Source of the DNA: Neomegalonema sp.
GTDB taxonomy: Bacteria; Pseudomonadota; Alphaproteobacteria; Rhodobacterales; Rhodobacteraceae
NCBI GenBank assembly: GCA_022760435.1
Contig: JALEFY010000014.1
Coordinates: 52,027 to 116,026 of the forward strand
Length of the DNA: 64,000 nt
Reading direction: 5' to 3'
In this document: positions 52,192 through 60,511 of the stretch, piece after piece
Position numbering within the stretch: position 1 is the stretch's first letter
Layout: each line of letters opens with the position of its first letter
The notes under the pieces: generated by a model
The model's input: only the letters and a program-made list of their open reading frames with translations
Told to the model about the DNA's origin: nothing
Databases searched by the model: none
Program-made: the position numbers and the translations under genes

Positions 52192-52791
52192 CTACGCGTC
52201 GAGCTCGGCATCCCAGTAGAGATAGTCGGTCCAGGTTTCGTGCAGGTGATTGGGCGGGAAGCGCCGTCCGATATTCTGCAACTGGATCGCGGTCGGCCGA
52301 AACGGTTTGCGGTTCAGGCTCAGACCGGACTTGGACAAGGACATATTTCCCTTGCGCAAGTTACAGCTCGGGCAGGCCGCCACCACGTTCTGCCAGGAGG
52401 TCTTACCCCCCTTCGAGCGCGGGATGACATGATCGAAGGTCATCTCCCCGCCCTTGCTGCAATATTGGCATGAGAACTCATCGCGCAGGAACAGGTTGAA
52501 CCGCGTGAAGGCCGGATAGAGCGCCGGTTTGACATAGTCGCGCAGCGCAATCACCGATGGCAGCTTGATCGCTTGAGACGGGCTGCGGACCTCGTGATCA
52601 TATTCCGCGACGATATCGACCCGGCCCAGGAACACAGCCTTCACCGCATCCTGCCAGCACCAAAGCGATAGAGGGAAATAGGACAAGGGCCGAAAGTCGG
52701 CATTGAGGACGAGCGCAGGGTGATGGCGAAGACTCGAGGGGTTTCTGACAAAGGCCGGTATACTGCCTGCTATCCCACTTGCGCTCATCAT
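52192..52791 (-). CDS. HNH endonuclease family protein
   Basis: 199 residues. The start ATG 52791 has AGGAGG eight bases upstream, which rules out the longer open frame to 52932. The HNH domain has CQYCSKGG, TFDHVIPRSKGGKTSWQNVVAACPSCNLRKGN: two CxxC pairs for a structural zinc and the DHV/N catalytic core. The N-terminal half (ALVLNADFRPLSYFPLSLWCWQD) is conserved in alphaproteobacterial relatives of this stand-alone HNH protein. Its biological role is not settled; a DNA-repair or phage-related function is usually assumed. Confidence 0.88.
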   Translation of the reverse strand: MMSASGIAGSIPAFVRNPSSLRHHPALVLNADFRPLSYFPLSLWCWQDAVKAVFLGRVDIVAEYDHEVRSPSQAIKLPSVIALRDYVKPALYPAFTRFNLFLRDEFSCQYCSKGGEMTFDHVIPRSKGGKTSWQNVVAACPSCNLRKGNMSLSKSGLSLNRKPFRPTAIQLQNIGRRFPPNHLHETWTDYLYWDAELDA

Positions 52792-53328
52792 CGTGTCTTC
52801 CTCCTGCGTCGTGACCGGTTCTCTTACCGGTCCGTGACCCAGGATCTGAAACCATGTCGGCTCATCAGATCTCCGGGTCGACAGGGCCAGCCAATCCGCT
52901 GGCCCATCATCCTCGATATTGCGGGTCGGCACCGCAGCGGCGAACGGCCCTTGTGCTCAGCGCCGCACGGCCGGTCATTTCTTGTCGAGCTCCGGCGATG
53001 CGCGCATGGCAGAGCCGACAGGGTTGCCCCTGCTGGATCGGCTGGCCATGTATCGGCTGGCCACGTATCGGCTGGCCATGTCATGCGCATCTTTTGCACG
53101 GTACTCTTCCCGTCCTGCAACTGGGCGGCTCGCTGTTGCCGCGATCTTCTTTTCCTGGCAGCGCCGGATCCGCCCTAAAGACCGATTCCGGCGCCCTCAT
53201 CATCGCCTGATTATCAAGCCTATGCGAAGGAAATGCGACAGAAACCTTATCTGCGCAGATTGAATGCCCCGGATACCACATTTGCGACAGGGCGCCGCAA
53301 GCGCGCGCGGCGTTTCCGGAGCATCGTC
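52792..53328. other. 537-bp gap with short tandem repeat, no gene called
   Basis: Frames on both strands run through this stretch (e.g. 52919-53263) but none shows a family pattern or a ribosome-binding site. It contains three 15-bp tandem copies at 53037-53081. The HNH gene promoter must be near 52800-52900. Confidence 0.45.
53037..53081. repeat. 15-bp tandem repeat, three copies
   Basis: ATCGGCTGGCCATGT is repeated three times in a row (53037-53051, 53052-53066, 53067-53081) with one C/T difference in the middle copy. The unit contains the palindrome TGGCCA. It lies in an apparently non-coding gap. Confidence 0.85.
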
Positions 53329-54000
53329 TCAGCCTTCCTGATAACCGAGCATCTGATGTAGAAAACCCGCCGCAAGCTGCAAGCCATCGGGCGCAATACC
53401 ATGGCCGATGCCTTGCGAGACATGGGTATGCAGCGGCACATCCACCGCCCGCAAAGCCGTCTCGGTTTCCTGCATCGCGCTGACCGGCACCATCTCATCC
53501 TGATCACCATGCACCAGCAAGACCGGTGGCCGCGTGACAATCTCGCTCTCAAGCGTCTCCGGCACCAGCAACCGCCCCGAGAAGCCGACGATCCCGGCCA
53601 GGGTCATCGCGCGGCGCAGGCCGATATGCAGGCTCATCATCGTGCCCTGGCTGAACCCGACCAGCGCCACCTGCATTTCGACAAGGCCATAGCGGGCCAT
53701 TTCCTCATCGAGAAAGTCGTTGAGCAGCGCCGTAGAGGCGGCAAAGCCAGCATCGCGTGCTTCTTCGGAGGAGCCGTCGAGCCAGGGGATCGGGAACCAC
53801 TGGTAGCCCATCGGATTGTTCGCGCAGGGTTGCGGCGCATGGGGCGAGACAAAGCTGGTGTCCGGCATGATCCCGGCCAGCGGCTCGGCCAGCCCGAACA
53901 GATCATTGCCATCGGCGCCGTAGCCATGCAGCAGCACCACAAGCGATTTCGTCGTGCCCGATTTCGCCTCGAGGCGCGGGCCCGTCAATTTCTGGGACAT
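53329..54000 (-). CDS. Carboxylesterase/phospholipase, alpha/beta hydrolase
   Basis: 223 residues from ATG 54000 with GAGGAGG upstream. It is of the Abhydrolase_2 (LYPLA/YpfH-like) type: LVVLLHGYGADGNDLFGLAEPL, the nucleophile in VGFSQGTMMSL near residue 115, Asp in HGDQDEMVP near 168 and His in GIGHGIAPDG near 200. It is probably a cytosolic esterase with broad short-chain or lysophospholipid substrates. It lies 43 bp after the DNA glycosylase gene on the same strand. Confidence 0.92.
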   Translation of the reverse strand: MSQKLTGPRLEAKSGTTKSLVVLLHGYGADGNDLFGLAEPLAGIMPDTSFVSPHAPQPCANNPMGYQWFPIPWLDGSSEEARDAGFAASTALLNDFLDEEMARYGLVEMQVALVGFSQGTMMSLHIGLRRAMTLAGIVGFSGRLLVPETLESEIVTRPPVLLVHGDQDEMVPVSAMQETETALRAVDVPLHTHVSQGIGHGIAPDGLQLAAGFLHQMLGYQEG

Positions 54001-54043
54001 TCGTTTTTCCTCCTCGATACGCCGCTTCTCGCGTGCGTGCCTG

Positions 54044-54682
54044 TCAACTGGCCTTTCCCTCGCGGCCCTTGAGCGTTCTGTAATGCGACCACAGCAAGCG
54101 GGCGGCGATCGCGCGCCAAGGTGCCCATGCCGCAGCGTGAATGTCAAACTCTGCGCCCTTGGGCCGCTCAGCCAGACCGAGCAGGTCCCGCATCGCCTCT
54201 TGCAAGGCAATATCGCCGCTCGGGCACAGATCCGGGCGCCCCTCGCAAAACATCAGATAGATCTCGGCGGTCCAGGGGCCGATGCCGGTGATGGCGGTCA
54301 GATGGGCGCGGGCGGCCTCATCGCTCAGCTTTGGCAAGCGCTGAAGATCGAGGCCGCCGCTGATCTGCGCGCGAGCGATCTCCTGTGCATAGCGGGCCTT
54401 GGGCCGCGAAAGCCCGACGCTGCGCAGACCCTCGATATCGCGCGCCAGCACCGCTTGCGGGGTCAGGCAGCCCGCCGCCTCGACCCGCGCCCAGATCGCA
54501 TTGCCCGCCGCGACCGACACCTGTTGCTCCACCAGCACCCGCAACAGCGCCGCAAAACCTGCCGGGCGCCGGCGCAAGGGCGGCGGACCGCAAGTCTCGA
54601 TCACCCGTGCAAAGCGCGGCTCGACGGCACAAAGATGCGCCGCCCCTTCGGCCAGATCCGCTTCGGTCTCGATGCGCCGCAT
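54044..54682 (-). CDS. DNA-3-methyladenine glycosylase (AlkA-like HhH-GPD)
   Basis: 212 residues from ATG 54682. It is an HhH-GPD glycosylase: LTAITGIGPWTAEIYLMF is the helix-hairpin-helix with the G-V/I-G-PWTA pattern, and PSGDIALQEAM carries the catalytic Asp. It lacks the N-terminal AdaA-like or TBP-like domain of E. coli AlkA, as is usual for the short form. It excises alkylated purines from DNA. It is divergent from gluQ, with 44 bp between the starts. Confidence 0.9.
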   Translation of the reverse strand: MRRIETEADLAEGAAHLCAVEPRFARVIETCGPPPLRRRPAGFAALLRVLVEQQVSVAAGNAIWARVEAAGCLTPQAVLARDIEGLRSVGLSRPKARYAQEIARAQISGGLDLQRLPKLSDEAARAHLTAITGIGPWTAEIYLMFCEGRPDLCPSGDIALQEAMRDLLGLAERPKGAEFDIHAAAWAPWRAIAARLLWSHYRTLKGREGKAS

Positions 54683-54726
54683 GGATCCCCTTTCCTGTCC
54701 GCCCATTCCTGCTAAAAGCCTGCGCG

Positions 54727-55686
54727 ATGGCCAGACGCAAATCCAGAAAAGAAACGAAATCAGCGAACAGCAACGCTGAGGTGGTCGAACGCTTCGCGCC
54801 CTCGCCCAATGGCCGCCTGCATCTGGGCCACGCCTATTCGGCCCTCCTCGCCTGGCGGCATACTAGGGCCGCTGGTGGGCGCTTCCTGCTCCGGCTCGAA
54901 GATCTCGACCTCGCCCGCACCCGCCAGGAGCATATCGACGCGATCGAGGCCGATCTGACATGGCTCGGTATCGACTGGGAGCGGCCGGTCCTGCGCCAAT
55001 CCGAGCGCTTCGATGCCTATGGCGAGGCGCTGGAGAGCTTGCAGGCGCGCGGGCTGCTTTATCCTTGCTTTTGCACCCGCGGCGATATTCAGGGCGCGCT
55101 GAGCGCACCGCAAGAGGGCGCGCCGCTGCTTGGGCCCGATGGGGTGGTGTATCCGGGCACCTGCCGCGCCCTGAGTGCGAATGAGCGTCGCATGCGCGAG
55201 GCAGGCGGTACGTCGGCGGTCCTGCGGCTCGACATGCGCAAAGCGATCGCCAGCCTCGGCGGCAATGGCGTCGTCTCGAAACTGTCCTGGAAGGAGCTCG
55301 GCGCCAGCCCGACCGGGCGCAGCGGACGCATCGAGCTCGATCCGCAGCACCTGATCGAGGCCTGCGGCGATATCGTGCTCTCGCGCCGGGATTTTCCGAC
55401 CAGCTATCATCTGGCGGTCGTGGTCGATGACGCCTTTCAGGGCGTCACCCATGTGACCCGCGGCGAGGATTTGTTCGAGGCCACGCCGATCCATCGCCTG
55501 CTTCAGGCGCTGCTGGGGCGGCCTGTTCCGGCCTATCGCCATCACGCGCTGATCCGCAACGCTGCCGGAAAGCGCCTCGCCAAGCGCGACCGCGATGCGG
55601 GGATTGCCGAGCTTCGCCAAGCCGGGCTCAGCCCGCAGGACGTGATCGCGCTCCTGCCGCCGTTACCGCCCCTGCTGGCTACCTAA
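54727..55686 (+). CDS. gluQ: Glutamyl-Q tRNA(Asp) synthetase
   Basis: 319 residues. A class I synthetase catalytic core has FAPSPNGRLHLGHAYSAL (HIGH-like) and KRLAKRDRD (KMSKS-like) and lacks an anticodon-binding domain, which separates it from GltX. The zinc-type cysteines in YPCFCTRGD and YPGTCR are present. The enzyme glutamylates queuosine at the wobble position of tRNA-Asp. The 3' end overlaps the convergent AbrB-type gene by 4 bp. Confidence 0.93.
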   Translation: MARRKSRKETKSANSNAEVVERFAPSPNGRLHLGHAYSALLAWRHTRAAGGRFLLRLEDLDLARTRQEHIDAIEADLTWLGIDWERPVLRQSERFDAYGEALESLQARGLLYPCFCTRGDIQGALSAPQEGAPLLGPDGVVYPGTCRALSANERRMREAGGTSAVLRLDMRKAIASLGGNGVVSKLSWKELGASPTGRSGRIELDPQHLIEACGDIVLSRRDFPTSYHLAVVVDDAFQGVTHVTRGEDLFEATPIHRLLQALLGRPVPAYRHHALIRNAAGKRLAKRDRDAGIAELRQAGLSPQDVIALLPPLPPLLAT

Positions 55687-56768
55687 CCCCAGCGCCGGAG
55701 CAGCTTGGCCAGGAACGGGGTCAGCATCAGGATCATCACGATCCGAGCCAGATGATGCGCGGCGACAAAGGCCGGATCGGCATCGAGCGCAATCGCGATC
55801 AGCGCCATCTCCGCCACCCCGCCGGGAGCATAGGCCAGCATCGTCGCCATCAGATCGGTATCGAGAACCGCCCAGGCGATCAGGGCGAACAAGGCGGCGA
55901 TCAGCATCAGGATGATGGTTCCGAGCAGCGACCACCACGCCAGATTGACGAGCTTGCGCCATTTCGTCCCGGCAAAGCGGCAGCCGATCGAGGAGCCGAC
56001 GACGATCAGCGCAATCTCGACCAGGATCACCGGCAGATCTCCCTGCACCCATCCGGCCAGCCGCACCACCGCGCTGCCGAGAAGCGGCGCCATCAGAAAC
56101 GGGATCGGCGCCCCCATCAACGCGAGCAGCAGATAGGCAAGCAGCGAGGCCAGGGTCAGGATCCCGACCTCACCCCAACTCACCAGACCGCGCAGGCTCT
56201 CGGTATGGGGCGGCTCCGTATAGCCGAGCAGCCCGAACACGATCGCTGGCGCGGTCAGCACCACAAAAGCGATGCGCAGGCTTTGCGACAGCGCCACTTC
56301 GCGCTCATCCGCCCCGAGCGCGCCGGAAAACATCACCACCGCCGAGAACCCGCCGGGGATCGCCGAGAATAGCGCCGAAAGCCGATCCCACCCCGCGTAG
56401 CGATAATAAAAGACGTAAACGATCCAGGATGCGACGGGGACATAGGCCAGCGCCCACAGGATCGAGAGCGGCCAGTCGGCCATGCGCTCGGCACCGCTCG
56501 CATCAAAGGACTGGCCCAGAAACAGGCCGATCACGATCAAAAAGAGCGCGCGCAGCTTGCCCGACGCCGCGACCGGCCCGCCCAGTGCCGAGACCGCGAT
56601 GGTCGCAAACAGCGAGCCGAGCATGAAGGCCAGCGGCACATGCGCCCAATGGGCCGCCAAACCGCCCAGCGCGCCGACCATCAGCCCCAGCGCAACGCGC
56701 AGGGCAAAACGACTATCCGGGCGGATCCAGCGCTCCAACTCTCCGGTTGCGGGTAAAATGAGCTTCAT
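55683..56768 (-). CDS. AbrB family membrane protein (PF05145-type)
   Basis: 361 residues, about ten transmembrane segments in two homologous halves. Each half has the AbrB-duplication motif: GALGGLAAHWAHVPLAFMLGSL near 30-55 and the LMGAPIPFLMAPLLGSAVVRLAG block near 215-240, with AIPGGFSAVVMFSG and APGGVAEMALIAIALDAD. These proteins are annotated as AbrB or 'ammonia monooxygenase-like' but are most likely transporters; the substrate is unknown. The name has nothing to do with the Bacillus AbrB regulator. Confidence 0.85.
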   Translation of the reverse strand: MKLILPATGELERWIRPDSRFALRVALGLMVGALGGLAAHWAHVPLAFMLGSLFATIAVSALGGPVAASGKLRALFLIVIGLFLGQSFDASGAERMADWPLSILWALAYVPVASWIVYVFYYRYAGWDRLSALFSAIPGGFSAVVMFSGALGADEREVALSQSLRIAFVVLTAPAIVFGLLGYTEPPHTESLRGLVSWGEVGILTLASLLAYLLLALMGAPIPFLMAPLLGSAVVRLAGWVQGDLPVILVEIALIVVGSSIGCRFAGTKWRKLVNLAWWSLLGTIILMLIAALFALIAWAVLDTDLMATMLAYAPGGVAEMALIAIALDADPAFVAAHHLARIVMILMLTPFLAKLLRRWG

Positions 56769-57073
56769 GCTCGGCCTTTTCGCGCGTTGGTAACGGATCG
56801 TCGATCTGCTTGCGGTAAAAACATCGCGGATATCATCTTAATTTGGCCCAGCTCGGAACGAAAATAATCGCTGCTTCCCATGGGATGCGCATTTATGCCA
56901 AAACTTGCTTCGTGACGTTTGGCACGTGCGGGGCGGGGCTTGGTGTCGGTTTGCAGGGATCGGCATCTTAGAGATCACTTCACCGCGAGAACCTGTCCCG
57001 ATGGGGTCAGGATTTCGGGCGGGGTTTCAGACTGGGGACGAGCATATCTTGCTCAGGGGCATGGAGTCGTAGG
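56769..57073. other. Divergent promoter region, no gene
   Basis: About 305 bp between the AbrB-type gene and the bactofilin gene, which point away from each other, so both promoters should lie here. An A/T-richer stretch runs at about 56810-56900. I see no convincing operator or RNA structure. Confidence 0.45.
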
Positions 57074-57523
57074 ATGGAAGGTTTCCGTACAGCGTCAACG
57101 ACGCATATCAGCAGCGATCTCACGGTAACAGGTACCATTCTCACGGATGGCGCGGTTGAGATCAGCGGCACTGTCAATGGTGATATCTGCGCACGCAGCG
57201 TGATCATCAATCCGGGTGCGGAGTTCCGCGGCGAGATTGTCGCGGAGAATGTCTCGCTCGCCGGGCGCGGGACCGGTCGCATCACGGCTCGCTCCGTCGC
57301 GATCAAGGGCACCGCGCATTTCAAGGGCGATATCCTGCATCAAAGCCTGTCGATCGAGGCCAGCGCCCAATTCGAGGGCTCGGTGCTGCGCAAAACCGAC
57401 GAAGCCGCCTGGGAGAAGATCTCCGAGACCTTCGTGATTGAGGGTGTTGAACTGACCCCGGAAGCACAAGCCGCGGTGCAGGCGCTCAAGAGCGAGTTCG
57501 CCCAGCGCAATCAGGCCGCGTAA
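57074..57523 (+). CDS. Bactofilin
   Basis: 149 residues. The central beta-helix of the DUF583 family shows regular strand repeats: THISSDLTVTGTILTDGAVEISGTVNGDI, VIINPGAEFRGEIVAENV and SIEASAQFEGSVLR. Short polar N and C termini flank it. Bactofilins polymerise without nucleotide into membrane-associated filaments that place wall or stalk enzymes and chromosome-partition proteins. No partner peptidase gene is adjacent. Confidence 0.93.
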   Translation: MEGFRTASTTHISSDLTVTGTILTDGAVEISGTVNGDICARSVIINPGAEFRGEIVAENVSLAGRGTGRITARSVAIKGTAHFKGDILHQSLSIEASAQFEGSVLRKTDEAAWEKISETFVIEGVELTPEAQAAVQALKSEFAQRNQAA

Positions 57524-57617
57524 ACGCTTTAACTGAGCAAATGCTGGTCGTGGCTTTGCAAAGCGACGACCGGCCAAATGCTGCTACCGGTCAAGAGATG
57601 CTAACGGTCAAGAGCCA

Positions 57618-58016
57618 TCATGGCTCGATCATCGGCTGAGCGGTTACCTTCTCCTGACCATCCTCGATCAGCGTGTAAAAGCAGCTCCGGCGATTGGTGT
57701 GGCAGGCCGGGCCGATCTGCTCGACCTGCATCAGCAGGCAATCGCGATCGCAATCGACCCGCAATTCGCGCAAGTGCTGCACATGCCCCGAGGTATCGCC
57801 CTTGCGCCAGAATTGTTGGCGTGAACGCGACCAGTAGGTCACCCGCCCGCTCGCCAGCGTTTCCTCGAGCGATTGCCGGTTCATCCAGGCCATCATCAAG
57901 ATCTCACCGGAGGCCGCATCCTGCGCAATCGCCGGGATCAGACCGCTGGCATCATACTTTAGTGTGCTTGGATCGAACGCGGTTTTGAGATCTGGTGTCG
58001 AGGGATGATCCGTCAT
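57618..58016 (-). CDS. hisI: Phosphoribosyl-AMP cyclohydrolase
   Basis: 132 residues, a monofunctional HisI. WSRSRQQFWRKGDTSGHVQ, the metal-binding DCDRDCLLMQVEQ and ACHTNRRSCFY contain the conserved Cys and His that bind zinc and magnesium. It opens the purine ring of phosphoribosyl-AMP in histidine synthesis. No other his gene is in the window, so it is encoded away from its pathway partners. Confidence 0.94.
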   Translation of the reverse strand: MTDHPSTPDLKTAFDPSTLKYDASGLIPAIAQDAASGEILMMAWMNRQSLEETLASGRVTYWSRSRQQFWRKGDTSGHVQHLRELRVDCDRDCLLMQVEQIGPACHTNRRSCFYTLIEDGQEKVTAQPMIEP

Positions 58017-58145
58017 GTCCGCAGCCTTTGATCGTTTTGCCTTTGAATGTCGCCAAACGCTGCTTAATTAATCGGGATCCGAGGTGCAATGGCGCGCGCA
58101 AGAGCGTGCCGTGAAATCTGCACAGCCCAAGCGCGGGAGTTGCCA

Positions 58146-58601
58146 ATGTCGCAGAGTGATTTGATCAAGCTCTACTCGCAAAAGATCCTCGCCCTGGCGG
58201 CCGACATTCCGCATGCCGAACGCCTCACGGCGCCCGATGCCAGTGTGATGAAGCGATCGCCGCTTTGCGGATCGACCATCACCGTGGATGTCGTCACCGA
58301 TGCTGCGGGCGGGCTCGCTGATCTGGGCATGGATGTGAAAGCCTGCGCCCTCGGGCAAGCTTCCGCGGCGATCTTTGCGCGCAATGCGATCGGGGCGGAC
58401 CGCGCCGAGATCGAGGCCGGTCGCGATGCATTGTGGGCGATGCTCAAGGAAGGGGCGCAAGCGCCGCAGGGCCGCTTTGCCGAGCTCGAATACCTGATCC
58501 CGGCACGTGACTACAAGAACCGCCATGCCTCGATCATGCTGGTCTGGGAAGCTGCGCTGGAAGCCCTGGAGCGCGCGGGCGCCGTGGCTGCAAGCCGCTA
58601 A
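58146..58601 (+). CDS. NifU/IscU-like iron-sulfur scaffold protein
   Basis: 151 residues from ATG 58146. It has the NifU_N fold with the first Cys in SPLCGSTI near residue 41 and the second in KACALGQASAA near 68. The third cysteine of IscU is absent; the equivalent region reads PARDYKNRHASIMLVWEAA. This two-Cys form with the KNRHAS motif is, to my knowledge, common in alphaproteobacterial scaffold proteins linked to SUF systems. It is divergent from hisI and followed by a hairpin. Confidence 0.85.
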   Translation: MSQSDLIKLYSQKILALAADIPHAERLTAPDASVMKRSPLCGSTITVDVVTDAAGGLADLGMDVKACALGQASAAIFARNAIGADRAEIEAGRDALWAMLKEGAQAPQGRFAELEYLIPARDYKNRHASIMLVWEAALEALERAGAVAASR

Positions 58602-58614
58602 TCACCACAAGAAA

Positions 58615-58636
58615 GCCCAGCCGTTATGGGCTGGGC
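58615..58636 (-). terminator. Intrinsic terminator downstream of the Trp/Met-rich HhH gene
   Basis: GCCCAGCC-GTTATG-GGCTGGGC is an 8-bp perfect stem. Read on the minus strand it is followed by TTTCTT, so it suits transcripts coming from the gene at 58716-60350. It also lies 13 bp after the NifU-like stop on the other strand. Confidence 0.65.
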
Positions 58637-58663
58637 CTAGTGCGCAAAGGCGTCTCACCAAGA

Positions 58664-58717
58664 CGGTGATCGCGGTTTATTCGGTGATCGCGGTTTATTC
58701 GGTGATCGCGGTTTACT
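58664..58717. repeat. 18-bp tandem repeat, three copies
   Basis: CGGTGATCGCGGTTTATT occurs three times in a row (58664-58681, 58682-58699, 58700-58717), the last copy ending ACT and touching the stop codon of the minus-strand gene. The period is a multiple of three, but no gene is called across it. Confidence 0.85.
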
Positions 58718-60350
58718 AGTCTTTCGCGATCAGATCCTGCGCTTGAGAAACCCATTCATCGCGCATCGCTCTTCCGCGGAAGACGAACAGGTGCTCATCG
58801 AGCCAACGCAGCTCGGCATCGCTGAATTGCGCGATCTGAGACAGCGTGTAGACGCCAAGCTCGTTGAGCAATTGCTCGAGACGAGGGCCGATGCCGCGCA
58901 CGCGCTTGAGATCATCGGCATCGGCCGGGCGTGTCTCGTAAAGACCAAATGGGCGCATCGTGGTGTCGTCGGCCTCGGCCTCGGGCTCGACCTTGGCGGC
59001 GGGAGCCGCTTTCTTGGCGGGCTTGCCTTCGCCCTCGACCACCCGCAGCGCCGCTGCGCTGCCGCGCTTTTTGCCCGCCGGTTCGGCCGCAACCGGGCTG
59101 CTTTCGCCCTGCTCCAACTCATCAGCGCCAAAGCTCCGGGGGCGCATCTGCGGTGTGTTGAGCCGCTGCGCCTCCCATTCCGGCGAATGTTGGCGCGGTT
59201 CGGCTTCGGCCGTCTCGGCGCCGCTGCCCCGATGCGACATGCGCACCGAGCGCAGAGCCGCTTCTTCGCGCTCTGCCCAATTGACCGAGCGGCTTGATGA
59301 GGGTTCGGGGCTTTCGGCCAGCGCATAAGAAGCCGCGGCAGGCGGAGCCTTGGGCGCGCTCACCCGCGCGGTGCTCTGACTTGCACTCGCAGGCGCGCTC
59401 TTTTTCTCGCTGCTCGAGGACGACCGGCCCGGCTGGAAGCTTTGGGCCCATTTCATCAGCGCCGACGGGTCCCAGGGCATGTTTTGCATGGCCGCGTTCG
59501 GCGAGAACGGGCTGGCAGTGTTTTGCAGGGCAGCCTTTTGCATCGCCGCCATCTGCTCGGCCATGGCGAGCCACGGGTTCATCGCCGCCGGGATAGGCGC
59601 GGCGGCGCTGCCCGCGTCGTTTTCGGAGCTCGAGGCACCCGGTTTCGCCGACGCATTCATGTCCGGCATCCATTTCGACGGATCCCAGGCTTGTGCCGCA
59701 GTCATCGGGTTCCACATGCCCGAGCCCGACTGCCCCGCCTCCATCGTGGTCACGCTCGCCTGCTCGGTCATCTCGCTCATCTTCTGCCACCAGTCCAGCA
59801 TCATGGTCTGATAGGCTTCAAACGGTGCCATGGCCGGATTGCTGCTCCCTTGTGTATTGGCGCCGTTGAATGCGCCGGGCATCGCATTGCGCCAGTTCTC
59901 CATCCAGGCCGGATCGCTGACATCATTCCAGGCCTTCATCCAGGCTTGCTGGAGCCCGGCAAAGGCGTCGGCGCCCGATTTCATCGCGTCCATCCCGGCA
60001 CCTGCCGATGACGAAGAAGCAGAGGATTTGGCCTTCAGGCTTGGCGCAGGCTTGGTCTGCGGGGCGGAGCGCCCTTGCTTGCCATCGGAGATCTCATTGA
60101 ACAGCCCCGGCACCGCGCTGGCGTAGAAATCGAGCATCGCCCAGCGCAGACCAAAGAGCGGCGCGACCGGCGACCAGCTCAGCCATTGCTCAAACGGGTT
60201 CTCGGCCTGGCGGCCATTCATCAGCCCGAAATCGGCTTTTGGCGGAAAGAAATACGCCCAAGGATAAGCCCAGGGCATGAAAGCCATCTGGGTTGGATCA
60301 CATGGATTGCCCTTTTGTTTCTCACCGGTCATCAAAAAGGGATTTCTCAT
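58716..60350 (-). CDS. Trp/Met-rich low-complexity protein with C-terminal HhH domain
   Basis: 544 residues from ATG 60350, with AAGGAG seven bases upstream. The first ~300 residues are rich in Trp, Met, Ala, Ser and Pro, with recurring elements such as WMKAWNDVSDPAWMENW, AWDPSKWMPDM and PWDPSALMKWAQSF. A disordered Ser/Ala/Lys/Glu-rich middle (about 300-470) follows. The last ~70 residues are a helix-hairpin-helix domain (DDLKRVRGIGPRLEQLLNEL) of the kind seen attached to NuoE-like or L21-like proteins. I do not recognise the full architecture. The amphipathic W/M segments could coat a granule or membrane; the HhH end could bind DNA or protein. Confidence 0.75.
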   Translation of the reverse strand: MRNPFLMTGEKQKGNPCDPTQMAFMPWAYPWAYFFPPKADFGLMNGRQAENPFEQWLSWSPVAPLFGLRWAMLDFYASAVPGLFNEISDGKQGRSAPQTKPAPSLKAKSSASSSSAGAGMDAMKSGADAFAGLQQAWMKAWNDVSDPAWMENWRNAMPGAFNGANTQGSSNPAMAPFEAYQTMMLDWWQKMSEMTEQASVTTMEAGQSGSGMWNPMTAAQAWDPSKWMPDMNASAKPGASSSENDAGSAAAPIPAAMNPWLAMAEQMAAMQKAALQNTASPFSPNAAMQNMPWDPSALMKWAQSFQPGRSSSSSEKKSAPASASQSTARVSAPKAPPAAASYALAESPEPSSSRSVNWAEREEAALRSVRMSHRGSGAETAEAEPRQHSPEWEAQRLNTPQMRPRSFGADELEQGESSPVAAEPAGKKRGSAAALRVVEGEGKPAKKAAPAAKVEPEAEADDTTMRPFGLYETRPADADDLKRVRGIGPRLEQLLNELGVYTLSQIAQFSDAELRWLDEHLFVFRGRAMRDEWVSQAQDLIAKD

Positions 60351-60511
60351 ACCAAACTCCTTACGCCGCCAGCTCGCCCGATCTGTGACCCGCCCTTCCT
60401 TTCGGCCTCTCACCAAGGGGGCAGGTCTCACGTCAGACAACAATTACACGAAATGCCCTGAAATACCTCTAACTTTGCGTCACTTCGAGGTATTAGGGAA
60501 CATTTTCATTG

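Noticed and set aside
52919..53263. 114-codon gene in the gap after the HNH nuclease
   Set aside because: No family, no ribosome-binding site, and the middle is only the translated 15-bp tandem repeat; other frames are equally open.
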